Below, piece after piece: positions 1 through 9,312 of a DNA stretch of 57,251 nt (position 1 is the first letter of the stretch; each line of letters starts with the position of its first letter). Position numbers and translations under genes: made by a program. Under the pieces are notes generated by a model. That model saw nothing but the letters and a program-made list of their open reading frames with translations. It had not been told where the DNA came from and did not search any database. The stretch lies in assembly GCA_037442505.1 (NCBI GenBank), contig JBBIPZ010000015.1:1-57251 (forward strand), in the 5' to 3' direction. The DNA is from JBBIPZ01 sp037442505 [NCBI: Deltaproteobacteria bacterium]. Lineage in GTDB: Bacteria > CALINM01.

Positions 1-560
1 TTAGTAAGTTTATTTTTTGCATCAGTTGCACTTTGTCCAGTTTGGACATTAACCAGATCAATGTAAGGTTTACCATTTACCTCTGAAATTCCGTAAATAC
101 CGATTCCAATTCTTTTTATACGGCTTGCAAGCAGTGCATCTGCGTTAATCGTAACTGCACCCTGATCCTTATCAATCTTCTGAATGATGGATAAAAGCTT
201 TAAAGCTTCACTGTAACCCTGTGCTGTAAAGTCTTGCCCAGTATTTGTAGAAATCTGTTTTACCAGGTCATAATCAATTTTGCTTAATGCATCAATGTTG
301 TCTGCTAAATTATTTTCTAATCGGACACCAGCACCTATTTGGGCATTTAAACCAAAGTCTTTGTCTTTAAATCCTTTTTTAGTCTCTCTGCCAAAGAAGC
401 CAAAAATAGCAGGATTGTAATACTGAGCAGTTACGTCCATTGTGGAAGCAACACCAGCACCACCCATACCGAGCTGTCTTGCACCTACAGGCTGAAACTC
501 CATCGCAAAGACAGTTGATGAAAACAATAATAATATAAACACTAAAATAGTCTTTTTCAT
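1..560 (-). CDS. TraF-like outer-membrane protein, partial (C-terminus beyond window)
   Basis: Reading leftward from an ATG at 560 gives 186 codons with no stop before the window edge. An upstream AGGAGG-type ribosome site precedes the start. The N-terminus is a signal peptide (MKK, hydrophobic core, cleavage near VFA-ME). It is followed by a QPVGARQLGMGGAG segment and an N-terminal YYNPA motif, typical of the conjugal-transfer TraF / PorV-like beta-barrel family (PF13729 type). In such genomes these proteins are usually chromosomal and not conjugative, so the name reflects fold only. Divergent from groES. Function unknown; family assignment is from motif recall. Confidence 0.7.
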   Translation of the reverse strand, partial: MKKTILVFILLLFSSTVFAMEFQPVGARQLGMGGAGVASTMDVTAQYYNPAIFGFFGRETKKGFKDKDFGLNAQIGAGVRLENNLADNIDALSKIDYDLVKQISTNTGQDFTAQGYSEALKLLSIIQKIDKDQGAVTINADALLASRIKRIGIGIYGISEVNGKPYIDLVNVQTGQSATDAKNKLT

Positions 561-664
561 TTGCCCTCCTCCTTTATGTGTGAATTTAAAAGTAAGTAAA
601 TCATACAATTTTCTAAAAATCAACAATTCATATCACAAAAATAAAAAAATATTTAATCCCCCCC

Positions 665-693
665 TTGACAACTAAATCTTCAATGTTTAATTT
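665..693 (+). promoter_or_regulatory. Sigma-70 type promoter of groESL
   Basis: TTGACA at 665-670, then a 17-base spacer, then TAATTT at 688-693. The CIRCE operator starts two bases downstream, so a bound HrcA repressor would cover the transcription start. Confidence 0.6.
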
Positions 694-694
694 A

Positions 695-721
695 TTAGCA
701 CTCAAAAAGTTAAAGTGCTAA
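695..721 (+). promoter_or_regulatory. CIRCE operator (HrcA binding site)
   Basis: TTAGCACTC, nine bases, then AAGTGCTAA: the CIRCE inverted repeat with one mismatch in the right arm (consensus GAGTGCTAA). It lies directly upstream of groES, so heat-shock control by HrcA is expected. hrcA is not in the window. Confidence 0.93.
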
Positions 722-749
722 AAAAATTTAAAAGAAAGGAGTGAGAGCT

Positions 750-1040
750 ATGAAAGTAAGACCATTACACGACAGAATTATTGTCAAAAGGGTAGAAGAA
801 GAAGAAAAGACAAAAAGCGGTATAATTATCCCCGACACCGCTAAAGAGAAGCCACAAGAGGGAGAAGTAGTTGCAGTCGGCAACGGCAAGATCCTCGAAA
901 ATGGGCAGAAGGTGCCTATGGATGTTAAGGTTGGTGACAGAGTGATTTTTGGCAAGTATGCTGGCAACGAGATTAAGATTGACGGCGAAGAGTATCTTAT
1001 CATGAGAGAAGAAGATATTCTGGGCATTCTGGAAAAATAA
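750..1040 (+). CDS. groES: Co-chaperonin GroES
   Basis: 96-residue protein starting [10 protein letters not shown], the normal GroES N-terminus. The start at 750 is preferred over the in-frame GTG at 741 because GAAAGGAG lies just upstream. The mobile loop (about residues 16-32, with GIIIP) that contacts GroEL and the C-terminal beta-strand region are intact. GroES forms the heptameric lid of the cytoplasmic folding chamber. It is transcribed with groEL, 23 bases downstream, from a CIRCE-controlled promoter. Confidence 0.98.
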   Translation: MKVRPLHDRIIVKRVEEEEKTKSGIIIPDTAKEKPQEGEVVAVGNGKILENGQKVPMDVKVGDRVIFGKYAGNEIKIDGEEYLIMREEDILGILEK

Positions 1041-1060
1041 TTGAAAAAAGGAGGAATTAG

Positions 1061-2689
<1,629 letters not shown>

Positions 2690-2697
2690 AAAACATA

Positions 2698-2728
2698 AAG
2701 GGCTGGGGCAACCAGCCCTTTTTTTTAT
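2698..2728 (+). terminator. Intrinsic terminator after groEL
   Basis: GGGCTGG (2700-2706), five-base loop, CCAGCCC (2712-2718), extended by AA/TT, then a T run. Confidence 0.92.
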
Positions 2729-2740
2729 CCATTTTTCCAA

Positions 2741-2755
2741 AAGGGGACAGACCCC
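2741..2755. repeat. Short dispersed repeat, GGGGACAGACCCC type
   Basis: AAGGGGACAGACCCC lies between groEL and the next operon. A second, slightly shorter copy (GGGACAGACCC) occurs at 52887-52897, also just after a terminator. Both are followed by an AAT(C)-rich stretch. Confidence 0.5.
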
Positions 2756-2808
2756 AATCTAAAAATTGCAGGAATACATTTTCCACTTTAAAAAAAATAT
2801 CAAAAGGG

Positions 2809-2814
2809 TATAAT
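2809..2814 (+). promoter_or_regulatory. -10 element of an apparently leaderless transcript
   Basis: TATAAT at 2809-2814 is only seven bases from the ATG at 2822, so transcription should begin at or next to the start codon. The -35 (around 2786) is weak. No ribosome site fits between them. Confidence 0.45.
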
Positions 2815-2821
2815 TTTTTAT

Positions 2822-2959
2822 ATGGATAGACAAAAGTTATCTTATTTATTGCTTTTCATCTTTGCGTTATTCTTTTTAGCTGGCATAAATTTAAAAGAGT
2901 ATGCTGCAGTGTTGGAGAAGGCTATTAAAATATGCTTTAGTTGTGTGGGGATAGGATAG
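2822..2959 (+). CDS. Small CXXC-motif membrane protein (CD1871A-like)
   Basis: 45-residue ORF. A lysine-bearing N-terminus (MDRQKL) is followed by one transmembrane segment (about residues 7-22) and ends in KICFSCVGIG, with a C-x-x-C pair at the C-terminus. This matches my recollection of the CD1871A family of tiny CXXC proteins. Its stop at 2957-2959 is one base before the GTG of the polyferredoxin gene, so the two are translationally coupled. The CXXC next to the membrane, together with downstream Fe-S and thioredoxin-like genes, suggests electron or thiol transfer across the membrane. The exact role is unknown. Confidence 0.75.
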   Translation: MDRQKLSYLLLFIFALFFLAGINLKEYAAVLEKAIKICFSCVGIG

Positions 2960-2960
2960 G

Positions 2961-3851
2961 GTGACCAATCCACTTAGACGTGTAATTCAAACATTAATGA
3001 CACTGCTTAATAATTCTTATCTGGGTTTTATTTTTACTGGCAAGATTTTTCAGGGGGCGACTAAGTCGATTTGTGCACCTGGACTTAACTGTTATTCTTG
3101 TCCAGCCGCTGTATTAGCATGTCCGATTGGTTCTTTGCAGTTCATCCTGGGCAGTGTAAGGTCATCATTACAGTCTGCAAAGTTACATGTGGGCTTTTAT
3201 GTGATAGGTTTTTTAGGAACAATTGGGGCTTTAGTTGGTAGATTTCCTTGTGGATGGTTGTGTCCTTTTGGTTTTTTTCAAGAATTAGTGCATAAAATTC
3301 CCTCAAAAAAAATTGACATACCTTCTTTTTTACAGTATGGGAAATACCTTTTTCTTGGTTTATTTGTTATCATTTTACCGCTTTTGGTTACAGATGAGTT
3401 TGGTTACGGAATTACATGGTTTTGTAAATTTGTTTGTCCTGCTGGCACGTTAGAAGCAGGCATTCCTTTAATGTTTCTCGATCCATCTCTACGTAAGTTA
3501 ATAGGTGTTTTATATTACAACAAAGTTGCAATTCTTGCGCTTTTGTTGATTGCAATGATTTTTATCAGAAGACCTTTTTGCAGGACAATATGCCCACTTG
3601 GTGGGATTTATTCACTTTTTAATAAGTTTAGTGTAGTGCAAATGGAGCATTACCCTGATAAGTGTGTTAAATGTTATCAATGCTACAGGGATTGTCCTAT
3701 GCATCTTAAATTTCCTGAGGGAGCGAATCAGCTAAATTGTATCAGGTGTTTTAAATGTTATACAAATTCCTGTCGTTTTGGTGCAATCTCAATAAAGATT
3801 AATGGTGTTAAGTTACCAGAAAGAATAATAAAAAAGGAGCAAAATGTATGA
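2961..3851 (+). CDS. NapH-like membrane polyferredoxin
   Basis: 296 residues from a GTG start coupled to the upstream small gene. Four to five hydrophobic segments are interspersed with cysteine motifs: CAPGLNCYSC and ACPIG near the N-terminus, GRFPCGWLCPFG near residue 92, CRTICPLGG near residue 207, then two [4Fe-4S] ferredoxin-type sets (CVKCYQCYRDCP and CIRCFKCYTNSC). This is the layout of NapH/MauN/YccM-type quinol-linked polyferredoxins, which move electrons across the cytoplasmic membrane. Its stop overlaps the start of the TlpA-like gene (ATGA), which suggests that its partner is a periplasmic thiol protein. Confidence 0.85.
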   Translation: MTNPLRRVIQTLMTLLNNSYLGFIFTGKIFQGATKSICAPGLNCYSCPAAVLACPIGSLQFILGSVRSSLQSAKLHVGFYVIGFLGTIGALVGRFPCGWLCPFGFFQELVHKIPSKKIDIPSFLQYGKYLFLGLFVIILPLLVTDEFGYGITWFCKFVCPAGTLEAGIPLMFLDPSLRKLIGVLYYNKVAILALLLIAMIFIRRPFCRTICPLGGIYSLFNKFSVVQMEHYPDKCVKCYQCYRDCPMHLKFPEGANQLNCIRCFKCYTNSCRFGAISIKINGVKLPERIIKKEQNV

Positions 3852-4339
3852 AAAAAATTTTTTTGTTGCTGTGTTTAGTATTGGTTTTAGTTGGCTGTCA
3901 GAAGAAAGAAGAGACTAAGCTTACGAATGCACCCACATCTGCGTCAAAGTTTGAAAAGATGACATCAGCTAAGCTAAAAGAAGTTTTAGCATCTAACAAA
4001 GGTAATGTGGTTTTAATTAACTTTTTCGCTACATGGTGTCCACCTTGCAGAAAAGAGGTTCCCGAGTTGATTCAGTTAAAAAATACCTATGCGGGTAAAA
4101 ATGTAGTTTTTATTGGTCTAAACGTTGATGAAACTGGAGAAGAAACGTTAGCACCTTTTGCTGAAAAGGTTGGGTTTAATTACCCTGTATATTTAGCTGA
4201 ACCTGAGTTATCAAAAGAATACCAAGTTGATTCAATTCCAAATTCATTTTTGTTTAGTAAAGATGGCAAACTTATTCAAAACCTGAAAGGTTATGTGGAT
4301 CCAGGCAGCCTGAAAGGAATGATAGACGCTTTACTTTAA
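3848..4339 (+). CDS. TlpA/ResA-like thioredoxin lipoprotein
   Basis: 163 residues. A lipoprotein signal (lipobox LVGC, Cys17) is followed by a thioredoxin fold with FFATWCPPCRKE, active-site C-P-P-C, and the cis-proline region SIPNSF. Such proteins reduce or exchange disulfides in the periplasm, for example during cytochrome c assembly. It overlaps the polyferredoxin gene by four bases and is the last gene of the three-gene unit; a terminator follows at 4353. The unit looks like a dedicated electron path from membrane Fe-S clusters to periplasmic thiols. The physiological substrate is not visible. Confidence 0.88.
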   Translation: MKKIFLLLCLVLVLVGCQKKEETKLTNAPTSASKFEKMTSAKLKEVLASNKGNVVLINFFATWCPPCRKEVPELIQLKNTYAGKNVVFIGLNVDETGEETLAPFAEKVGFNYPVYLAEPELSKEYQVDSIPNSFLFSKDGKLIQNLKGYVDPGSLKGMIDALL

Positions 4340-4352
4340 ACTCGCAATAATT

Positions 4353-4394
4353 AAAGGAAAAGATTGGCACATTTGCTGACTTTTCCTTTTTCTA
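4353..4394 (+). terminator. Intrinsic terminator of the thioredoxin operon
   Basis: AAAGGAAAAG (4353-4362) pairs with CTTTTCCTTT (4380-4389), and a T-rich tail follows. Confidence 0.7.
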
Positions 4395-4449
4395 ATATTC
4401 TCTCTATAGCCTTATCAATATAACAAGCCTGTCAGTTTAATTTTAATAA

Positions 4450-4490
4450 AGTGTTATTTTTTTTTTACAGTGTAATGCTTGCGTTACACT
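4450..4490 (+). promoter_or_regulatory. Tandem palindromes, candidate enhancer sites of the hydrogenase operon
   Basis: A perfect dyad, AGTGTAA-N8-TTACACT, occupies 4469-4490. A degenerate copy, AGTGTTA-N8-TTACAGT, lies directly upstream at 4450-4471; the centres are 19 bases apart. They lie about 97 and 116 bases upstream of the predicted sigma-54 start, where enhancer-binding activators normally bind. The same dyad recurs at 31346-31367 upstream of hydG. Confidence 0.65.
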
Positions 4491-4550
4491 AATCGAAACA
4501 ATCTTGAAAATAAGTTGTTGATTTTACGGTATTATTAAGAAGTAAATGGT

Positions 4551-4566
4551 TGGCACAGTTATTGAT
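4551..4566 (+). promoter_or_regulatory. Sigma-54 (-24/-12) promoter of the [NiFe]-hydrogenase operon
   Basis: TGGCAC at 4551-4556, five bases, then TTGAT at 4562-4566. The -24 half is perfect; the -12 half differs from TTGCA/T at one base. GG to GA spacing is the required ten bases. Predicted start near 4577, giving a leader of about 28 bases with GAGGAGG before the ATG at 4605. Confidence 0.65.
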
Positions 4567-4604
4567 TTTAATAACATGCTAATTTTTTTATGAGGAGGGT
4601 GCTG

Positions 4605-5669
4605 ATGGATTTTTGTAGAAGAGATTTTTTAAAGGTTGTTGGTGGCGCTGGAGCAGCGATACTTTCTTCTTCTTTCTTAAGCAAGGTTGCTCACGCTGTC
4701 GAAAGTCAGGGTAAGAATATCCCTGTAATATGGATTCAGGGCCAGAACGATGCCGGTTGTTCTGAGTCGATTTTGAACACATTTTCTCCAACGGTAGTGG
4801 ATGTGGTAACGGACATCATCAGTCTAAGATTTCATCAGACAGTGATGGCTTCTCAAGGGCATCAATGTATTCAGGTATTAAAAGATGCTTTGAAAAGTGA
4901 TGAAAAATTTATCCTTGTTGTAGAGGGGGCAGTGCCAACAAAGGATGACGGACTTTACTGTACAATTGGAGAGGATGAAAACGGCAATCCAATCACGATG
5001 CTTAAATGGCTTAAGGATCTCTCTGCTAAAGCGATGTATGTAGTTGCGTTGGGAACGTGTGCAACATGGGGTGGAATTCCTGCTGCAGAGCCCAATCCAA
5101 CAGGGGCAAAGCCAGTATCTGAAGTGATTGGAACAGAAAAACTTATAAATTTACCTGGATGCCCCGCAAGACCTCATCATCTTGTAGGGACAATTGCACA
5201 TCTTAAACTTTTTGGTATGCCTACGCTTGACAGCAAAAGAAGACCCATGATGTTCTTCAGCAGATTGATCCACGATAATTGCGAAATGAGACCATTTTTT
5301 GAAAGAGGTGATTTTGCAAAAAGTTTTGGCGAGAAAAAATGTATGTATCTATTAGGGTGTAAGGGGCCCATTACATATAACGACTGTCCAAATTATCAGT
5401 GGAATACGGGTGTTAACTGGCCAATTAGAGGTGGTTCACCCTGTGTTGGCTGTGCATCTGAAAGCTTTGTTGGTTCTAAAGGAAACGCAATGTATGCAAG
5501 ACTTCCAGAAGCAAAGGTGCCAGGTATTCCAGGACTCAAGGTTAAAGCTGATAAATTTGGTGTAGTAGTTGGAGCAGCTACTATAGGTGGAATAATTGCC
5601 CATGGTGTTGGAAGAATTATAGCATCTAATAAGAAAAAGGAAAAAGCAACAGAAAAGGAGGCAAAATAA
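4605..5669 (+). CDS. [NiFe]-hydrogenase small subunit, Tat-exported, membrane-anchored
   Basis: 354 residues. The ATG at 4605 is preferred over 4590 because GAGGAGG ends six bases before it, while 4590 begins in that site. Tat signal CRRDFLK at residues 4-10, cleavage near VAHA. The small subunit carries three Fe-S clusters that pass electrons from the active site. Visible ligands include GTCATWGG, LPGCPARP, the distal-cluster H-D-N-C set with later cysteines, and CVGC of the medial cluster. The usual first proximal-cluster cysteine is Asp49 here (NDAGC, with Cys52 retained). A hydrophobic C-terminal helix anchors it near the cytochrome b. It ends directly against the large-subunit gene. Group 1 respiratory uptake type. 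Confidence 0.95.
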   Translation: MDFCRRDFLKVVGGAGAAILSSSFLSKVAHAVESQGKNIPVIWIQGQNDAGCSESILNTFSPTVVDVVTDIISLRFHQTVMASQGHQCIQVLKDALKSDEKFILVVEGAVPTKDDGLYCTIGEDENGNPITMLKWLKDLSAKAMYVVALGTCATWGGIPAAEPNPTGAKPVSEVIGTEKLINLPGCPARPHHLVGTIAHLKLFGMPTLDSKRRPMMFFSRLIHDNCEMRPFFERGDFAKSFGEKKCMYLLGCKGPITYNDCPNYQWNTGVNWPIRGGSPCVGCASESFVGSKGNAMYARLPEAKVPGIPGLKVKADKFGVVVGAATIGGIIAHGVGRIIASNKKKEKATEKEAK

Positions 5670-7229
5670 ATGGCTAAGAAAGTTGTTATAGATCCGATTA
5701 CAAGAATAGAGGGGCATTTCTCTATCGAGATAGAAGTCGAAAACGGCAAAGTAAAAGATGCAAAAGCAAGAGGGGACATGTTTCGTGGGTGGGAAATTAT
5801 TCTTCAGGAAAGAGATCCTCAGGATGCAATCACAGTAACGCAAAGAATATGTGGTGTATGTCCAGTTGGACATGCAATGGCTTCTGCAAAAACGCTTGAC
5901 GCGGCTTTTAAGGTGAATCCACCCGATAACGGCAGGATAGTAAGAAACTTGATGGCAGCAGGCAATTTGCTTCATTCACATATTCTTCACTTTTATAATC
6001 TGGTTGCGCTTGATTTTGTAGATATAACAGCGATTCTGGATTATAAGGGCAATGATGCAACGATGATAAACATTAGAGAGTGGGTGAAAAAGGAAGTTGC
6101 AAGCGGCAGAAATACAGCTGCTGCTCCATTTTTGCCAAGGTATAAAGGTGACTACATTAAAGACAAGGAGCTTAATCTAACTGCGATAAGCCATTATGTA
6201 AAGGCTTTTGAGATGGCAAGAACAGCACAGGAAATGGTTGCAATCTGGGGCGGTAAGATGCCTCATGTAACAGGGATTGTACCGGGTGGCGTAGCAGAAA
6301 ATGTTACTGCCGAAAAGGTAGCTTCATACCTTTATAGATTGAGAAAGATTAAAGAGTTTATCGATACCTGCTATATACCAGATGTTTTAGCGGTTGCTAA
6401 AGCATATCCACAGTGGTTTAAGATTGGTGCTGGTCATAAAAACCTTCTTGCTTATGGAATTTTTGAGCTTAATAACGAAGGTACTGAGACATATCATATT
6501 CCGGGTGCTTTTATTAATGGAAAGTTACAGGAACTTGATCAGAAAAAGATTAAGGAAGACGTGTTCTATGCAAAATACTCTTCACCGTCAAATTTACATC
6601 CTTACGATGGAGAGACAACTCCTGATGTTAAAAAGAAAGATGCCTACACGTGGGTTAAGGCGGCAAGGTATGATGGAAATGCGATGGAGGTAGGTCCTCT
6701 TGCGAGAATGGCAATAACCCACCTATCGGGCAAAAGACCAGAAGTATCTAAATTAGTTAAATCCGTTTTATCAAGTTTAAATGCTGATGAGTCGATCCTT
6801 TTCTCTGTTTTAGGAAGACATGCATGTAGAGCGCTTGAGTTAAAAATTATTGCAGAAGAGACAGAAAAATGGTTGCTTCAGACCAATCCCGATAAGCCTG
6901 TTAATAACCCTTACGAGGTCCCAAAAGAGAGCGAAGGCTATGGTCTTACAGAAGCTCAAAGGGGTGCATTGGGACACTGGATAAAGGTAAAAAATCACAA
7001 AATTGAGCGTTATCAGTGCGTTGTTCCATCTACATGGAACTGTGGTCCAGCAGACGAAAAGGGCGTAAAGGGTGTTATTGAGCAGGCTCTTATTGGAACA
7101 CCGATTGCTGATACCGAAAACCCAATCGAGGCAGTACGCGTAGTTCGCTCCTTTGATCCATGTCTTGCATGTGCAATTCATGTAATCGAGCCAGAAACGA
7201 ATGAAATAAAAAAATTCAAAGTGTTTTAA
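5670..7229 (+). CDS. [NiFe]-hydrogenase large (catalytic) subunit
   Basis: 519 residues, starting at the base after the small-subunit stop. The nickel ligands are present: RICGVCPVGH with Cys61 and Cys64, and DPCLACAIH with Cys498 and Cys501, so this is a cysteine enzyme and not the NiFeSe type. A 15-residue tail after His504 would be removed by the protease encoded two genes downstream once nickel is inserted. With the Tat-borne small subunit it splits H2 on the periplasmic side and sends electrons through the cytochrome b to quinone. Confidence 0.98.
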   Translation: MAKKVVIDPITRIEGHFSIEIEVENGKVKDAKARGDMFRGWEIILQERDPQDAITVTQRICGVCPVGHAMASAKTLDAAFKVNPPDNGRIVRNLMAAGNLLHSHILHFYNLVALDFVDITAILDYKGNDATMINIREWVKKEVASGRNTAAAPFLPRYKGDYIKDKELNLTAISHYVKAFEMARTAQEMVAIWGGKMPHVTGIVPGGVAENVTAEKVASYLYRLRKIKEFIDTCYIPDVLAVAKAYPQWFKIGAGHKNLLAYGIFELNNEGTETYHIPGAFINGKLQELDQKKIKEDVFYAKYSSPSNLHPYDGETTPDVKKKDAYTWVKAARYDGNAMEVGPLARMAITHLSGKRPEVSKLVKSVLSSLNADESILFSVLGRHACRALELKIIAEETEKWLLQTNPDKPVNNPYEVPKESEGYGLTEAQRGALGHWIKVKNHKIERYQCVVPSTWNCGPADEKGVKGVIEQALIGTPIADTENPIEAVRVVRSFDPCLACAIHVIEPETNEIKKFKVF

Positions 7230-7240
7230 GGGGGTAAATT

Positions 7241-7840
7241 ATGGCTAAGATATACAGACACCCTCTATTTCCGCGGCTCACTCATTGGTTACATGCATTG
7301 TCAATGATTATGCTTGTTTTGACAGGCTTGCACATTCATTGGCCAACCCATGTGCCCTTTTTCGGTACTATATCCATGGCAAGATACATTCACTTCATCT
7401 TTGCATGGCTGATAGTCTGGTGTTATGTATCGAGGGGCTACTACTACTTTTTTGTAACAAAAAAGGCGTTTGAGATAATATTCAGACCAGGGGAAATAAA
7501 GGCGTTATTCAGGCTTTTAAAGTATTACCTTTATGGCATTTTTGTTCATGCCCCAAAACCTAATTTTGGTAAATATAATCCTGGACAAAAGCTTGCATAC
7601 TCAATATGGCCGTTGGTTTTCATTCCACAATTTTTAACGGGATTTGCACTTTATGAACCAGAAATCTTTTCAAAGGTAGTAGATATGTTTTCAGGACTTG
7701 GTTATGTGCGTTTTTGGCACTTTATATTAACAATTTTTTACACCATTTCTCTTTTAGGGCACCTTTACTTAGGAACTACTGGTGCTACGATAAGCGACTA
7801 CTATATAGGAATGATAACTGGATGGGAAGAAGAAAAATAG
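7241..7840 (+). CDS. Hydrogenase cytochrome b subunit (HyaC family)
   Basis: 199 residues with four hydrophobic helices and several histidines suitable for two b hemes, including H7, H15 and H18 in the first helix region (RLTHWLHAL) and HFILTIFYTISLLGHLYLG near the end. AGGGGG precedes the ATG. It anchors the periplasmic hydrogenase and passes electrons to the quinone pool. It lies between the large subunit and the maturation protease. Confidence 0.93.
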   Translation: MAKIYRHPLFPRLTHWLHALSMIMLVLTGLHIHWPTHVPFFGTISMARYIHFIFAWLIVWCYVSRGYYYFFVTKKAFEIIFRPGEIKALFRLLKYYLYGIFVHAPKPNFGKYNPGQKLAYSIWPLVFIPQFLTGFALYEPEIFSKVVDMFSGLGYVRFWHFILTIFYTISLLGHLYLGTTGATISDYYIGMITGWEEEK

Positions 7841-7843
7841 TAA

Positions 7844-8299
7844 ATGCTTGCAATAGTTGGTGTTGGGAATGAGCTGTTAGCAGATGAAGGTTTTGGAATA
7901 GCTGCAGTAAGAGAGCTTGCAAATACCCCCCCCAAGGGTGTTGCCTTGATAGAGGGCGGGACAAAGGGTCTCGCCCTTCTTCCCCTCTTTTTTGAGTATG
8001 AAAAAATAATCTTTCTTGATATCATAAAAGTAAACGATACGCCAGGCTCTGTGTATGTGTTTGACCTTAGCAGTGTTTCTTTGAAAGATGATTTAGTTAG
8101 CTCGTTTCACGAAGTAACTATTGGCAATGTTTACAATACTGCTAAGATGTTAGGTAGTAATGCTAAGGTTTATGTAGTTGGCATTGTTCCTAAGGAGTAT
8201 GATAGATTGGGAGATATTTCAGTTGAATTAAAAGAGATGATGCCTGCGTTCATAAATCAGGTAAGATTATTGGTATCCAAGCTGGAAGATGCGGATTAA
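7844..8299 (+). CDS. Hydrogenase maturation endopeptidase (M52 family)
   Basis: 151 residues. Starts MLAIVGVGNELLADEGFG, the HyaD/HybD/HycI signature, in which the early acidic residue and a later Asp and His (SSFHE) bind nickel during processing. It should cut the C-terminal tail of the large subunit encoded two genes upstream. Its end overlaps the hypA region, so translation is coupled. Confidence 0.95.
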   Translation: MLAIVGVGNELLADEGFGIAAVRELANTPPKGVALIEGGTKGLALLPLFFEYEKIIFLDIIKVNDTPGSVYVFDLSSVSLKDDLVSSFHEVTIGNVYNTAKMLGSNAKVYVVGIVPKEYDRLGDISVELKEMMPAFINQVRLLVSKLEDAD

Positions 8300-8303
8300 C
8301 GGT

Positions 8304-8672
8304 ATGCACGAGGCTTCTATTGCGATAGCTTTAATTGAACAGCTCGAAAAATATGAAAATCAAAATAATGTTAAAATAGAGAAGGCTGTGATAGAAGTAG
8401 GATCAGGAAGTGGCGTAAACATTAACTCGCTAAGCTTTTGCCTTGAAGAGATAAAAAAACAGATGTCTATCCATTATGATTTTGAACTGAATGAAAAACC
8501 AATATTAGCAGAATGCGATAACTGTAACAAACGTTTGCAACTTGATTATCCAACTTATCAATGTCCTGCCTGTAGCAAAACTGCTTTAAATATTTTAGAA
8601 GGCATGGAGTTTAATATAGTAGAACTTGAGGTTGAGGAGAATGAAAGTAAAGATAGTAGCACCGGTTCTTGA
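8304..8672 (+). CDS. hypA: Nickel-insertion accessory protein HypA
   Basis: 122 residues from the ATG at 8304. This start is chosen over 8289 because HypA needs His2 and Glu3 (MHE) at its very N-terminus to bind nickel. The zinc domain has CDNC and CPAC (Cys71, 74, 87, 90). HypA hands nickel to the large subunit together with HypB, whose gene begins 32 bases before this one ends. Confidence 0.95.
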   Translation: MHEASIAIALIEQLEKYENQNNVKIEKAVIEVGSGSGVNINSLSFCLEEIKKQMSIHYDFELNEKPILAECDNCNKRLQLDYPTYQCPACSKTALNILEGMEFNIVELEVEENESKDSSTGS

Positions 8673-9312
8673 AGGTAATGATAAAATTGCTAACGAATTA
8701 AAGGCGTTTTATGCGGAGCGAGGGATATTTGTTTTTAATGTGATAAGCTCTCCTGGCGCAGGTAAAACCACGCTTCTTGAAGCAGTTATTGATTATATGA
8801 GAAAGGCGTTTAAGATTGCAGTTATAGTTGGTGATATCGAAGATACTGTTGATGCTGCGAGGTTATCAAAACCCAATGTTCAAGCCATTCAACTTAATAC
8901 AAGAAGTGCATGCCATCTGGATGCCAGCATGATAAAGTCTGCCTTGAAAGAGCTTAACACAGATCAACTTGATATGATTATAGTTGAAAATGTAGGAAAT
9001 CTGGTATGTCCAAGTGATTTTGATCTGGGCGAAGATCTAAGAATTGTAATCCTGTCAACAACAGAAGGAGATGACAAACCTAAAAAATATCCCATTACCT
9101 TTTTTAAATCAGATGTTGCGGTAATTAACAAGGTTGATCTTATTCCTTATACAAACTTTAATCTGGACAAGGCAAAGCGTGATATCACTTCTATAAATTA
9201 TTCTATAAAGATTTTTGAAGTTACAGCGACTAAACAGGAGACCGTTTTTCCTCTGGTACAGTTTTTAGAAGAAAAGATAAGGCAGAAAAGACGCTTTAAA
9301 CTAAATGTCTAA
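8641..9312 (+). CDS. hypB: Hydrogenase nickel GTPase HypB
   Basis: 223 residues from the ATG at 8641, preceded by GAGGAGA; the in-frame TTG at 8626 is less likely. P-loop SPGAGKTT at residues 37-44, the metal-site Cys-His in SACHLDASM, and the guanine motif NKVDL. No histidine-rich N-terminal nickel-storage stretch. It drives GTP-dependent nickel delivery with HypA. It overlaps hypF by eight bases. Confidence 0.96.
   Translation: MKVKIVAPVLEGNDKIANELKAFYAERGIFVFNVISSPGAGKTTLLEAVIDYMRKAFKIAVIVGDIEDTVDAARLSKPNVQAIQLNTRSACHLDASMIKSALKELNTDQLDMIIVENVGNLVCPSDFDLGEDLRIVILSTTEGDDKPKKYPITFFKSDVAVINKVDLIPYTNFNLDKAKRDITSINYSIKIFEVTATKQETVFPLVQFLEEKIRQKRRFKLNV

Noticed and set aside
4364-4380. Second TGGCAC (TGGCACATTTGCTGAC) upstream of the NiFe operon
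   Set aside because: The distance from GG to the next GC is seven bases, not ten, so it cannot be a sigma-54 promoter. It is the loop of a terminator.
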